A stretch of DNA of 64,000 nucleotides, from the NCBI GenBank assembly GCA_937876205.1, contig CALEII010000014.1, positions 1-64,000 of the forward strand, in the 5' to 3' direction. The notes below the pieces were generated by a model. The model was not told where the DNA came from, did no database searches, and saw nothing but the letters and a program-made list of their open reading frames with translations. Position 1 is the first letter of the stretch, and each line of letters starts with the position of its first letter. The position numbers and the translations under genes are program-made. Origin of the DNA: an uncultured Clostridia bacterium (GTDB lineage Bacteria; Bacillota; Clostridia; Oscillospirales; Acutalibacteraceae). This document shows positions 1-8,412 of this stretch, in pieces.

Positions 1-264
1 CGTCACATAGACAGCACAAATAGCGGGAGGACATTTCATCCTCTCGCACAGTTTGCACTGAAACTATGTAACTGCTTAAACTTTAAGCTCTGATTGTCCG
101 TATGTTACTGACTGAGTATCGGACTATACTTTCTTTGGTCAGATAATATGTGTTGGCATAAAGCCAATAAGTAAAAAATATGTGTTTCAGTTGATATTTA
201 GTTGTAAGGCAAATACACTATTTACCAGTCTACCATTATAAAGAACTTTCATGAAACAAATCAT
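1..264. other. No gene seen at the left edge
   Basis: I find no open frame with a ribosome site here on either strand. The stretch is AT-rich and ends at the hairpins of the IS200-like element. It could be part of that element's 3' end or the remains of other mobile DNA, but nothing in it decides this. Confidence 0.4.
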
Positions 265-398
265 AACCACTAGTAAACTAGTGGTTTGCACAGCCCCTAT
301 AAGGGGCACCTACAGGCAAAGCCCCTGAAAGGGGCATAGAAGCTTGACAACGCATTACTATCTCAAGCAGCCGCTCGCGTGCGGCTGTTTGTTTTTGC

Positions 399-881
399 TT
401 ATTTATTCTTGGCACCCGTAAACGGGTCCATGTATTCTTTAAGGCTTATCTGATCTTCTACAAAATCTTCTTCAAGCTGATTCTTTATATATTCTTCAAT
501 TACCCTTTTGTTTCGACCTACTGTATCTACGTAGTAACCTCTGCACCAAAAGTTTCTTGAACCATACTTGTATTTTAAGTTTGCGTGTCTATCGAAAATC
601 ATCAAGCTACTTTTACCCTTGAGATATCCCATAAAATGTGCTACACTTAAGTACGGCGGAATACTCACTAGCATATGAACATGATCTATACAAGCTTCTG
701 CTTCTATAATTTCTACGTCTTTCTGCTCACATAGTTTTCGCAGTATCTCTCCAATATCTTTTCTTAACTTACCATATATCTCTTTTCTGCGATATTTTGG
801 TGCGAAAACTATGTGATACTGACACCTATACTTTGAGTGTGATGTGCTTTTGATTTCATTTGTTCCATCTTTCTTAAACAT
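399..881 (-). CDS. tnpA: IS200/IS605 family transposase TnpA (Y1 HUH)
   Basis: This 160-aa protein is a single-strand transposase that cuts and rejoins hairpin-marked ends through a tyrosine. The HUH metal motif is visible as HVHML near residue 67, and the likely nucleophile is the Tyr of EYIKNQ near residue 132. The conserved start SKYRCQYHIVFAPKYRR and the segment RNFWCRGYYVDTVG are typical of the family. The length is normal or slightly long, with an extra C-terminal tail of about 20 residues. The reading frame has no breaks, so the gene is probably functional. A ribosome site (AGGAGG type) lies just upstream at about 888-893. Confidence 0.95.
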   Translation of the reverse strand: MFKKDGTNEIKSTSHSKYRCQYHIVFAPKYRRKEIYGKLRKDIGEILRKLCEQKDVEIIEAEACIDHVHMLVSIPPYLSVAHFMGYLKGKSSLMIFDRHANLKYKYGSRNFWCRGYYVDTVGRNKRVIEEYIKNQLEEDFVEDQISLKEYMDPFTGAKNK

Positions 882-954
882 AATAATCCTCCTTTTATCT
901 TAGTAATGCAGTCGCCAAACCGCTTCTATTATATCAGGAGGTTATTATTTTTTT

Positions 955-976
955 GCAGCACTCTTTTGCGTGCTGC
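955..976. repeat. IS-end hairpin, possibly also a terminator
   Basis: The arms GCAGCA and TGCTGC flank a short loop, and on the plus strand the hairpin is followed by a T-rich run. It sits upstream of tnpA at the left end of the IS (in tnpA's orientation). A second GC-rich hairpin, CCCCCGG/CCGGGGG, follows at 1006-1024. Confidence 0.55.
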
Positions 977-1051
977 TTTTTGTTTTTACTAAAGCGTTCT
1001 TTTTCCCCCCGGTAAAACCGGGGGTTTTCATCCGTTGCCAGACAAGAAAAG

Positions 1052-1077
1052 ATGGTGTCGGTTTTCACCGACACCAT
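1052..1077. repeat. Perfect 10-bp-arm palindrome
   Basis: The arms ATGGTGTCGG and CCGACACCAT surround a 6-nt loop. It lies just outside the IS hairpins and has no U-run, so it looks like a structural or repeat element rather than a terminator. Confidence 0.5.
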
Positions 1078-1178
1078 GCATTCGAATTATAAATATATAT
1101 TACCCAAGTTGTCAAAGAAGAATATTTCTCTTCGCCTTTGACATAGCACTTAATTTTTTAAATGAAATGTATCACCAT

Positions 1179-1216
1179 AAAACCCACCGTAGATCAAAAA
1201 AATTACAGTGGGTTTT
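1179..1216. terminator. Hairpin downstream of the recombinase remnant
   Basis: Nine-bp arms AAAACCCAC and GTGGGTTTT flank a 20-nt loop. It lies just past the stop of the minus-strand recombinase stub and may be that gene's old terminator. The flanking T-runs are weak. Confidence 0.35.
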
Positions 1217-1230
1217 GAATGCTTTTGGGA

Positions 1231-1500
1231 TTAGTAGGAAAACCAATTATTTTCGATATTACTAGCATAGTATTTATAAGTTGCACTTTTTATAAAATAC
1301 CACGATTTTTTCAATCGCAATTCTCTTTTAATATCAGAAATCACCTTTTTATTATTTTCTTCTATTCCGCATTTTGGTATTTCAATATACCCAATGAATT
1401 TGTAATAAATCATAATTTTTTGATTGCGGTTATTACCACCACCTTCGGTTACATAGACCGTTATTTCGTCTATGAGTTACCGAAGAAGTGGTCAAGTCAG
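1231..1500 (-). pseudogene. C-terminal stub of a large serine recombinase (DUF4368 type)
   Basis: On the minus strand from 1500 the translation contains LIDEITVYVTEG followed by QKIMIYYKFIGYIEIP. This is the characteristic end of Tn4451/TnpX-like and other clostridial large serine recombinases, which close with a DUF4368 segment. Two in-frame stops lie in the preceding residues (LT*PLLR*LIDE), and no resolvase catalytic domain is present in the window. It is therefore a decayed fragment. A second, independent stub of the same family lies at 9725-9925, so this one probably marks one side of an old integrated element. Confidence 0.65.
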
Positions 1501-1860
1501 TTTTGCTTCTCAACAAAGAAAGAATGCATAGAAAATTTCTCGACATTCGTGGTTGTGTTTTTTCTATTGTTTGATCAGCTGCTGTTCGTGAAGAAAAGCC
1601 ATAGATGTTTCCCTTACGGTATTCTTCGCAGATGCTATCGGGATCCACTCTGACAAGGTCATAAGTTACAGAACTTTCGACCGATCTAATCTTAGAAAGA
1701 AACCCGTGGTTATCCTTGTAGATTAGGCTAGCGAAGAGTAGATACGCAAAAGTAAATATATCGTCATATTAGTTCCATAAAATACCCACGCGCCCTTTTT
1801 TCGATAGAAGCCAGGATAGTGATAGTTTTAAGACTTATGCAGTCCTCTAACACACAGCCT
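1501..1860 (-). pseudogene. Decayed unidentified gene, frameshifted
   Basis: Minus-strand translation gives protein-like text in two frames: NYHYPGFYRKKGAWVFYGTN in one, continuing as IFTFAYLLFASLIYKDNHGF and then SVTYDLVRVDPDSICEEYRK in the next. The pieces join naturally if one frameshift near 1770 is assumed, and a stop interrupts the first part. I do not recognise the family. The residue composition suggests a real former gene, and the position beside a recombinase stub suggests mobile-element cargo or a replication/transfer gene. The exact limits are uncertain. Confidence 0.35.
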
Positions 1861-1955
1861 GTATCATATTTCTATAACTTTACAAAGATAAATACCACTA
1901 AACATTCGCTAAGCAAAATCAAAGTTCATTTTCTCAACGCAATAGTTAAATTATT

Positions 1956-3188
1956 TTATTTCATCATCATTTGTTTATATTCCATGATTGCCTTATGAGA
2001 TTTTTCTTTGAAATCTTCTGTAGAATCGCAATCAATCAAAGAAAATTCTGCACACATTGGTTGATAATCAACAATTTGCGGATTTGAAATGTAACTAGCT
2101 AATGCACCAATCATACTACTCTTTGGGAAAGGAGGAAGCGTTTCGCCATAAATAATGCTCCATGCAGAGACTAATCCGCTTGCGATTGCAGGTGCATAAC
2201 CATCAGTGCCTGAAATCTGTCCGATCAGATAAAGATTTGAGCCCTTCACTCTATAAAAACAATCAAGTATACGCGGTGCATCAAAATAAGTATTTCTATG
2301 CATGCGACCATATTTTATGATTTTACAATTGCAAAATCCCGGCAAAAGCGAAAACAGCCTTTTTTGATCACTGTGTTTTAGACAGGTCATACAACCAGTC
2401 ATAATAAATCCATCGTGCAAGCCGTTTTCACGACGAAGCAACAGACACGCCCTGTCGTCGTGTTCGCAATAAAATCTTGCCCTATACAATGCGTCGGAAC
2501 TAATTCGCGCAAGGTTTTCAATGGTTTGGCACTTTTCAAAATCGGCATCCAAATCCACATTATGTGCCCTATATGGTTTTGTGGCTGCCAATCCGTCGCA
2601 AAACTTATCAAACACTTCATGAGGTATGAAGATAGCATATAGATCATCTGTCAATTTTTTTATATTTTCGTTTGAAAGATCAATGCTTTTTATATCCACA
2701 ATTGCACTTGATGCATCAGAAAAATGATAGCCATCTATACCATATCTTTCGGCGAGCTGAAAAATCAACTCTTCATTGGTTAATGGTCCGCTGGCAAGTA
2801 CAATCGTTCCCTCTCTTGGAAGCTTGACTAATTGATCATTAATGATATTTACGCCGGACTCGATAAGGACTTTCGTAACTTTTTTCGAAAATGCTTGTTT
2901 ATCTACCGAAAAAAAGTTTGGATCCAAAAGACGGCAGTCTTCTGCTATTTCAATAAGTTTACTCCCAAAAAGCTTGAGCTCACTGAGTAACAATCCCAAC
3001 GGTTTGTCAGTTGATATACCACCCAATGAATTGTTGCAAACCAACTCCGCATAGGTTCCTAAATTATAGGCTGGCAACAATGTATTTGGTTTTGCCTCGT
3101 AGAGGTCAACAAATATCCCCTTTGAAACAAGCTGTAACGCAGCTTCGCATCCAGCCAGTCCAGCTCCAATTACTGTAACTTTTTTCAT
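1956..3188 (-). CDS. TrmFO/GidA-family FAD protein lacking one catalytic cysteine
   Basis: This 410-aa flavoprotein resembles TrmFO, the folate/FAD-dependent tRNA U54 methyltransferase. The FAD-binding start VIGAGLAGCEAALQL, the AELVCNNSLGG motif (holding the first active cysteine), and the C-terminal YGRMHRNTYFDAPRIL plus GQISGTDGYAPAIASGL are all clear. In TrmFO a second cysteine precedes the PIEV motif. Here the matching segment is AIFIPHEVFD near residue 190, with no cysteine. It is last in a five-gene operon and overlaps the upstream radical-SAM gene by ATGA. It is probably a repurposed paralogue: oxidoreductase or one-carbon transfer to a substrate other than tRNA is inference. Confidence 0.75.
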   Translation of the reverse strand: MKKVTVIGAGLAGCEAALQLVSKGIFVDLYEAKPNTLLPAYNLGTYAELVCNNSLGGISTDKPLGLLLSELKLFGSKLIEIAEDCRLLDPNFFSVDKQAFSKKVTKVLIESGVNIINDQLVKLPREGTIVLASGPLTNEELIFQLAERYGIDGYHFSDASSAIVDIKSIDLSNENIKKLTDDLYAIFIPHEVFDKFCDGLAATKPYRAHNVDLDADFEKCQTIENLARISSDALYRARFYCEHDDRACLLLRRENGLHDGFIMTGCMTCLKHSDQKRLFSLLPGFCNCKIIKYGRMHRNTYFDAPRILDCFYRVKGSNLYLIGQISGTDGYAPAIASGLVSAWSIIYGETLPPFPKSSMIGALASYISNPQIVDYQPMCAEFSLIDCDSTEDFKEKSHKAIMEYKQMMMK

Positions 3189-4237
3189 TCCAAATTTTTT
3201 ATAACCAGATCAATAATATCTTTTGGATTACCACCGCATCCACCAAACACATATGAAACACCGCAATCTTTGATTATTCTTTCTTTGTTTTCGCTGAAAG
3301 CTTTTGTTCTATATTCAATCACTTTGTCAAAAAGCTCCGTCACAGAGCACTCCTTAAGATTGCCGATCTTTATGGTGCGTGGATTTTTCAATAGGAACCA
3401 TTTGCAATTCAAACCAGTATCCTCATCAACAATACAATTGCCAAAATTATCAATATGAATTCCCGTGAGTATACAAGGACAAATGGGACGCATATAACAA
3501 TCACCAGCATACTCATCTGCAACTCTTTTGAGTTCAATTACCGCTTCGCGATCTATGCCAAGTGTGTCTGTAAGGTTGTTTTTTATAACCTCTCCAGCCT
3601 GCTCAAGTTCGCCAACCGATGCAAAAATACCATGCTTTTCGCAAAACCTGATAACTTCGGGAATTCCATTGATCGATAGTTGAGTAGGGACGATTGAAAA
3701 TGCTAAATCAGTATATACTCCATCTTTAGAACCATAACCTGCTTCTAAGAGCAAATCTCTTGCGCGATAAATGCTTTTAGCGATTCCTTTGCGACCTAAT
3801 ATAACATCAAACTTCTCTTCATCGAAAGTGTCCATCTTAAGAATAATACTAACATTACACTCTTTGAGACGCCTTGCAGTATCTAGATCTCGAATGAATA
3901 CACCATTCGAGAACATTGAAAGCCCTATTCCGTTTTCTTTAAGAAGATTAATTAACTTCCAAAAACTCTTATCCTCCAGAGGCTCTCCGAGACCACAGGT
4001 ATAAATCCACTTAAGACCTCGGGATTTACCCTCTAAAACAAGTTTTTCAAGTATGGAATAATCTATTTCATTTGGATAGCCAAACGAACAAACGTCTGGT
4101 TTGGAATCGCAATATATACAAAATGCACCAGTACACTTAGCAGTAAGTTCAAGATCAAGCGACGGAATTTGTCCATGTTTTTGAGCTGCTATTGCGTCGT
4201 TCAAAACTTTAATTGACCATGGATAATACTGAACCAT
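3185..4237 (-). CDS. Radical SAM protein with C-terminal cysteine cluster (SPASM-like)
   Basis: This 350-aa protein has an atypical radical-SAM cluster loop, LTAKCTGAFCIYCDSK near residues 31-46, with CX4CX2C spacing instead of CX3CX2C. A glycine-rich SAM-binding segment follows (YTCGLGEPL), then barrel strands with SMFSNG. The C-terminal part has cysteines in ICPCILTGIHIDNFGNC, TGLNCKWF and DCGVSYVFGGCGG, fitting auxiliary Fe-S ligands of a SPASM or twitch domain. It starts on ATG with a GGAGG site, 24 bp after the membrane-protein gene, and ends in an ATGA overlap with the TrmFO-like gene. The substrate is unknown. Confidence 0.8.
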   Translation of the reverse strand: MVQYYPWSIKVLNDAIAAQKHGQIPSLDLELTAKCTGAFCIYCDSKPDVCSFGYPNEIDYSILEKLVLEGKSRGLKWIYTCGLGEPLEDKSFWKLINLLKENGIGLSMFSNGVFIRDLDTARRLKECNVSIILKMDTFDEEKFDVILGRKGIAKSIYRARDLLLEAGYGSKDGVYTDLAFSIVPTQLSINGIPEVIRFCEKHGIFASVGELEQAGEVIKNNLTDTLGIDREAVIELKRVADEYAGDCYMRPICPCILTGIHIDNFGNCIVDEDTGLNCKWFLLKNPRTIKIGNLKECSVTELFDKVIEYRTKAFSENKERIIKDCGVSYVFGGCGGNPKDIIDLVIKNLE

Positions 4238-4261
4238 ATAAGACCTCCATTATATAGTTAT

Positions 4262-5527
4262 TTATTTGCTTATTTCTTCCGAAATGCGATTTTTACAATC
4301 GCGTTCAATCTTATTATATATATTGTTTATAGTTTTTTCAGATAATTCTTTTTCGCGAATAAAGAAGTCATTAAATTTTTTAATAAACGTGTCGTCGAAT
4401 TTCGCATACCTATCCCCATAAACACTAAAAGAGAAATACACTTCGTCGTCGTTGCTTTCAGTTGGAAGCTTGACAATTGCACGCCACCCTTCCTTGAATT
4501 CATACGCTGCCATAGTCACGGCAAAAATACCGTTATTTGCCTTGTATACGAGCACATGTTCCTTAAACAACCCCAATACTTCAGAAAAGAGCTGAAATGC
4601 CGTATTTTCCCACTCGAGTTCAGTATGCGCACCACGACTTTTTTCATATTTCTCCCAAAATTTTTTTGCCCTGCGAATTGTTCCCTTATATTCTCCGCAC
4701 CAATGTGAAGAAATGGACATATCTTTCTCAAGTTCAAGCAATTCCTCGCAACCTTCTTTTGACAATATATGCTTAGCGTATATGTGAACCCACGAAAGAA
4801 GCATAGAACTAAATTTCAAGGGTTCATTTTCCGTAGATTCCGGGATAAGATACTTGTAAACAACTCCCTTGCGTAGATTCTGAACAATAGCTTCCTTAAA
4901 CTTAGGATCGGATGTTTCCAAGACAAACTCTGATGAAGTAACCATTATTCTACGTTTTTCAGCTCTCTCACAATCATAATCGTCGCCAACACTTCCCTCA
5001 AGAGTAGCAAGTTGTTGCTTATTAAGGAGATACTCCTGCATTTTGATTTCCATGTTCAAATTGATTATGAGAGTTGATAGTGAATCTTTTGTTTCGTCAA
5101 CGAGATTTTTAATTTCGCCAGATGCAATTTCAAGATTCGCGACACACGGATTGAGTTGACTTAGCATCTTTTGTTCATCGCTTTGGATACTTTGAGTAAC
5201 GGATTGAATCTCTTCTGCAGAGGATACTAATCTATCGATTTTATCTTCCTCCTCAAGCAACTTTTCGCATACATTATTGACGTTTTTTATATCCTCGTTT
5301 TTCAAAACTATGATCTTCGTTAACAACCATCCCAAAAGAATAACGACCGAAACGATAAGAATCCTCCACCAAGTAACATATTCATTAAGTTTAGGGACAA
5401 AATCAATGATAAAAGCAATACCAATAGCAATAGCAGCAATTAACGGTTGTGTTATTTCGGATACAATAGATTTCTTTTTGTTATTCTCTTGATTTTGCTC
5501 ATGCCCTTTATCATTTTGATCAAGCAT
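4262..5527 (-). CDS. Two-TM coiled-coil protein with soluble C-terminal domain, unknown family
   Basis: I do not recognise this 421-aa protein. The first 25 residues are charged. Two hydrophobic segments follow at about residues 27-45 and 52-72, then a long heptad-rich stretch to about residue 165 (EEEDKIDRLVSSAEEIQSV and onward). The C-terminal half opens with a strand-rich segment, RRIMVTSSEFVLETSDP then NLRKGVVYKYLIPES, whose shape recalls phospholipase D-like or sensor domains seen in bacterial regulators; that comparison is weak. It sits mid-operon between a dehydrogenase and a radical-SAM gene, so a membrane anchor or sensor for the pathway is plausible. Confidence 0.6.
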   Translation of the reverse strand: MLDQNDKGHEQNQENNKKKSIVSEITQPLIAAIAIGIAFIIDFVPKLNEYVTWWRILIVSVVILLGWLLTKIIVLKNEDIKNVNNVCEKLLEEEDKIDRLVSSAEEIQSVTQSIQSDEQKMLSQLNPCVANLEIASGEIKNLVDETKDSLSTLIINLNMEIKMQEYLLNKQQLATLEGSVGDDYDCERAEKRRIMVTSSEFVLETSDPKFKEAIVQNLRKGVVYKYLIPESTENEPLKFSSMLLSWVHIYAKHILSKEGCEELLELEKDMSISSHWCGEYKGTIRRAKKFWEKYEKSRGAHTELEWENTAFQLFSEVLGLFKEHVLVYKANNGIFAVTMAAYEFKEGWRAIVKLPTESNDDEVYFSFSVYGDRYAKFDDTFIKKFNDFFIREKELSEKTINNIYNKIERDCKNRISEEISK

Positions 5528-5567
5528 TTTAGTCCTCCTATACTTAAGACTTAAGTCTGTTTTTTAC

Positions 5568-6467
5568 TCAAAACACTATATTCTTAGGATTGCCATTAAG
5601 AAAATTCTCGATGTTACTTACACAGATGTCGAGCTGTCTTTCCTGTGACTCTTGTGTATTATATGCAATATGAGGTGTCAAATAGACTTTGTTATCTAAG
5701 CCTTTCATAAGGTTGAGTTTTGAATCTCCCTCAAGTGCAGCATCGAAGCTCACATAGGAAATCTTGTTAGTTAAAACTGCGTTTGCAAGTGCAACCTCAT
5801 CAATAACACCCCATGTCGAACCAATAACGACGGATTTGTCTTTTAGCAAATGAATGTTATCGGCATTAATCATATTTTTTGATTCGCTATTAAGCGAACA
5901 GGAAATGCAAATGATGTCACTTACACTAAGCAATTCGTTCAACTCAACATCGTATGCATGTGCACTATTTTTCTTATTTCGATTATAGGTAACAACCGTT
6001 GCTCCGAAGAATTTCATTATCTCGGCGAATCTAGATCCAATGTTTCCAAGCCCGATGATACCTACCATTTTTCCCATTAACTCAAATCCTACAACTCCAT
6101 TGTCTGCCTTGTTAGCCGTGGGCAAGATGTTTTTACTTACACCAAGAAGCAAACCAAGAAGATGTTCTGCGACCGCCTCTGTACTGTATCCAGGAATATT
6201 AGCAACATAAATTCTTTTTTCGTTAGCTTCTTTAATATTTGTTATCCAACCATAACCAGTAGAGAGAAGCGCAACAAGTGAGCCTGGTTTCATATCAAGC
6301 AAAAATGGAGTGGGATCCAACCAATTGAGCACCACAACATCGTATCGTGGTGCAATTTCATTGGCCTGTTCCTGTGTTAAATTGTCATAGAAATCGACTT
6401 CGGCAATTGCATTTAATCTTTCAAGTTGCTTTTGACTAAATTCTGTTTTTTCTAATATTGCTATTTT
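5568..6467 (-). CDS. D-isomer-specific 2-hydroxyacid dehydrogenase homologue, catalytic Arg replaced
   Basis: This protein of about 300 aa (ATG at 6470) has the NAD-binding fingerprint GKMVGIIGLGNIGSRFAE at about residues 133-150 and the catalytic histidine in LTPHIAYNTQES. In the family an arginine follows in the motif NTARG. The equivalent here is VVIGSTWGVIDEVAL, with tryptophan in the arginine position. The usual DVFExEP acidic motif also diverges (DAALEGD). It overlaps the upstream methyltransferase/radical-SAM gene by ATGA, with GGAGG inside that gene. Either the substrate lacks the carboxylate this arginine normally binds, or the protein is a non-catalytic NAD-binding partner. Confidence 0.8.
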   Translation of the reverse strand, partial: KIAILEKTEFSQKQLERLNAIAEVDFYDNLTQEQANEIAPRYDVVVLNWLDPTPFLLDMKPGSLVALLSTGYGWITNIKEANEKRIYVANIPGYSTEAVAEHLLGLLLGVSKNILPTANKADNGVVGFELMGKMVGIIGLGNIGSRFAEIMKFFGATVVTYNRNKKNSAHAYDVELNELLSVSDIICISCSLNSESKNMINADNIHLLKDKSVVIGSTWGVIDEVALANAVLTNKISYVSFDAALEGDSKLNLMKGLDNKVYLTPHIAYNTQESQERQLDICVSNIENFLNGNPKNIVF

Positions 6468-8266
6468 CATTGTTTTTCCTCCGTTTGTTTTAAAACCTGA
6501 ATATCATGCATAATCGTACAACAACTACATTTTAGACACCCTTGATTTTGTTCAAAAATAATGTTGTTTTTGAATGATACGGATGCTGCATATTCGCTTA
6601 ACTTAAAAAAATCTCGATGATACGCACATGTATTAAATAGCGAAATGTCGTCGGTTCTATCATATTTTTTATATATAAGGACACACGGCTCCACCCCTAT
6701 TTTCACAAAAGTATCAATAGCCTCCTTAATCGAGGCATAACTATCAACTCCTACAATTATGCAAGAACCAACTTTATTTGGTCCTAAAAGTTCAGATGCG
6801 TATTTGAGCGCTTCTATATATTGCGCCCTGGTTTTTTTGCTTTTACCTGGACAAACACTTTTTCTAACATCCTCATCCCAAATCTCGATGTTGAACCCAA
6901 ATGAAGTTGCACCAACATCAACCAATCGTTTTATATCCGCAATTTCAGGGGGAATGGTTTCAACCCAAATGGGCATTTCTGGTTTAGTGGTTCTTGCACA
7001 TTCAATAATTTCGGCAAAAAAATCCACATTCTGTGCAAAAGGTATATATGTACCTCCCCCTAAACACATTTGAATGTCGTCGTTTACGAGCGGCAAAACC
7101 GCTTTAATAGCTGCACAAATACTCTTTGCATTATTATCTGTGGTATTAACTCTACGCTTGGTTGAACAAAACTTACATTTTTCATCTTTTTTGAAAGAAC
7201 AGCCCTTATAAGCCAAATGCAAGAAGCCTCTTCCCTCATAAACGAAGTAGCTGGAAAAGGGTTTTCCTCCCAATTCTTCAATCGGTGTGTAAAACCAATC
7301 TGGTATCGACATAACTTCGATTTTTAAATTTATCTGTTTTCCACGCTTTAGTAAAATATACTCTCCACCATCATTTCTGCTTAAGACGAATGGTGATGAT
7401 TTGTTGGTCCTATGATTGATTCCGACTAATACATCTAAGCCTCCAACGGTTATAAAAATACCATTGTTACCGGTTTTCCAAACATTCTGTGGATTCTGAA
7501 GCAGATATATACTCTTCGCTACTTCGGTGTAACGAACACCTTGAATAAGAAGTTCGAATTTTACAGTTAATACATCAGCATTTTTTGTCGCAGAAAAGAC
7601 CGCAGAGTCCTCATCACGCAATTCTGCAACACTACATTCAACGAACTCGCTCTCGGTAAGCAACTGTAAATTTCTCTCAACTGTCAAGGGGCGATCCTCG
7701 CAGTGCAGCACATCAAGCCACCACCGAATTTTCGAATCATCCAAACCATATTTGCTCATCTCACGAATAAGCTTGTTATCATGATTGCAAATGAAATTCT
7801 CATCCGTTCTTTTGATCAAATCACCGTATACAAATTGTCCATTGACTGATAAGTATTTAGACAACAATCGCATAGCAGCCAAATGCTTTTCATCATTCTC
7901 GAAATTGTGGAAAACATAAGAGGACACAATAACATCAAAGATAGGAATATCCTCTTTTTCTAGTTCAAAAAGATCAGAACATAAAAAATGTATTCCTTTT
8001 ATATCCTTTTTTTGGGCCTCTTTTATCATATTTTCCGAAAAATCAACTGCATAAATAATTGCATTCGGAAAACTCTCTCTCAATCGCTTGGTAAGATTAC
8101 CTGTCCCACAACCAATCTCGAGCAAATAAAAGTTTTCTTTTTTCTTGAAATTTATGCTTTTTACAACTTTGTCTAACAAACCGTCATAGTTAAGAAGCAA
8201 ATATTTTGTGGTTGTATCATAAAACGAAGATTCGTTATCAAAGCTTTCTTCCAATGTAGTATTCAT
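6467..8266 (-). CDS. SAM methyltransferase fused to radical SAM domain
   Basis: This 599-aa fusion opens the operon. Residues about 1-170 form a class I methyltransferase, with motif I LLEIGCGTGNLTKRL and the acidic loop YAVDFSENM. A linker of about 120 residues leads to a radical-SAM half with the cluster loop YKGCSFKKDEKCKFCS, giving CX7CX2C spacing instead of CX3CX2C, and the SAM-binding CLGGGTYIPF. The extreme C-terminus adds GCLKCSCC, perhaps a second Fe-S site. I chose ATG at 8266 because an AGGGGGG run lies about 6 bp before it; a TTG lies one codon upstream. Two SAM-using domains in one chain suggest successive modification of one substrate, which is inference. Confidence 0.8.
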   Translation of the reverse strand: MNTTLEESFDNESSFYDTTTKYLLLNYDGLLDKVVKSINFKKKENFYLLEIGCGTGNLTKRLRESFPNAIIYAVDFSENMIKEAQKKDIKGIHFLCSDLFELEKEDIPIFDVIVSSYVFHNFENDEKHLAAMRLLSKYLSVNGQFVYGDLIKRTDENFICNHDNKLIREMSKYGLDDSKIRWWLDVLHCEDRPLTVERNLQLLTESEFVECSVAELRDEDSAVFSATKNADVLTVKFELLIQGVRYTEVAKSIYLLQNPQNVWKTGNNGIFITVGGLDVLVGINHRTNKSSPFVLSRNDGGEYILLKRGKQINLKIEVMSIPDWFYTPIEELGGKPFSSYFVYEGRGFLHLAYKGCSFKKDEKCKFCSTKRRVNTTDNNAKSICAAIKAVLPLVNDDIQMCLGGGTYIPFAQNVDFFAEIIECARTTKPEMPIWVETIPPEIADIKRLVDVGATSFGFNIEIWDEDVRKSVCPGKSKKTRAQYIEALKYASELLGPNKVGSCIIVGVDSYASIKEAIDTFVKIGVEPCVLIYKKYDRTDDISLFNTCAYHRDFFKLSEYAASVSFKNNIIFEQNQGCLKCSCCTIMHDIQVLKQTEEKQ

Positions 8267-8412
8267 CAATGCCCCCCTAACTTGCAGTTACATATTTTCA
8301 AAGAATGCACATTCGACTATTCATACGTGCGAGAAAAAACTTTGTATTGTTGTAAAGGTTCACAAAAATTCAAATCTTGAAACAAATAAATTCTGTAATA
8401 AATCGTATTAAT

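Larger units (their letters stand above)
265..1024 (-). mobile_element. IS200/IS605-type insertion sequence (ends approximate)
   Basis: The element carries a single Y1 transposase gene and no tnpB. Both sides hold the small imperfect hairpins that this family uses instead of terminal inverted repeats. On the 3' side of tnpA these are 265-286 (10-bp arms around aa), 293-309, 319-333 and 369-388. On the 5' side they are 955-976 and 1006-1024. Exact ends cannot be fixed because the family makes no target duplication, so the boundaries are the outermost hairpins. The element appears recent, since tnpA is intact. Confidence 0.7.

Noticed and set aside
1035..1653. Plus-strand open frames between the IS and the radical SAM operon
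   Set aside because: They have no ribosome sites, and the minus strand of the same bases encodes recognisable recombinase and other remnants.
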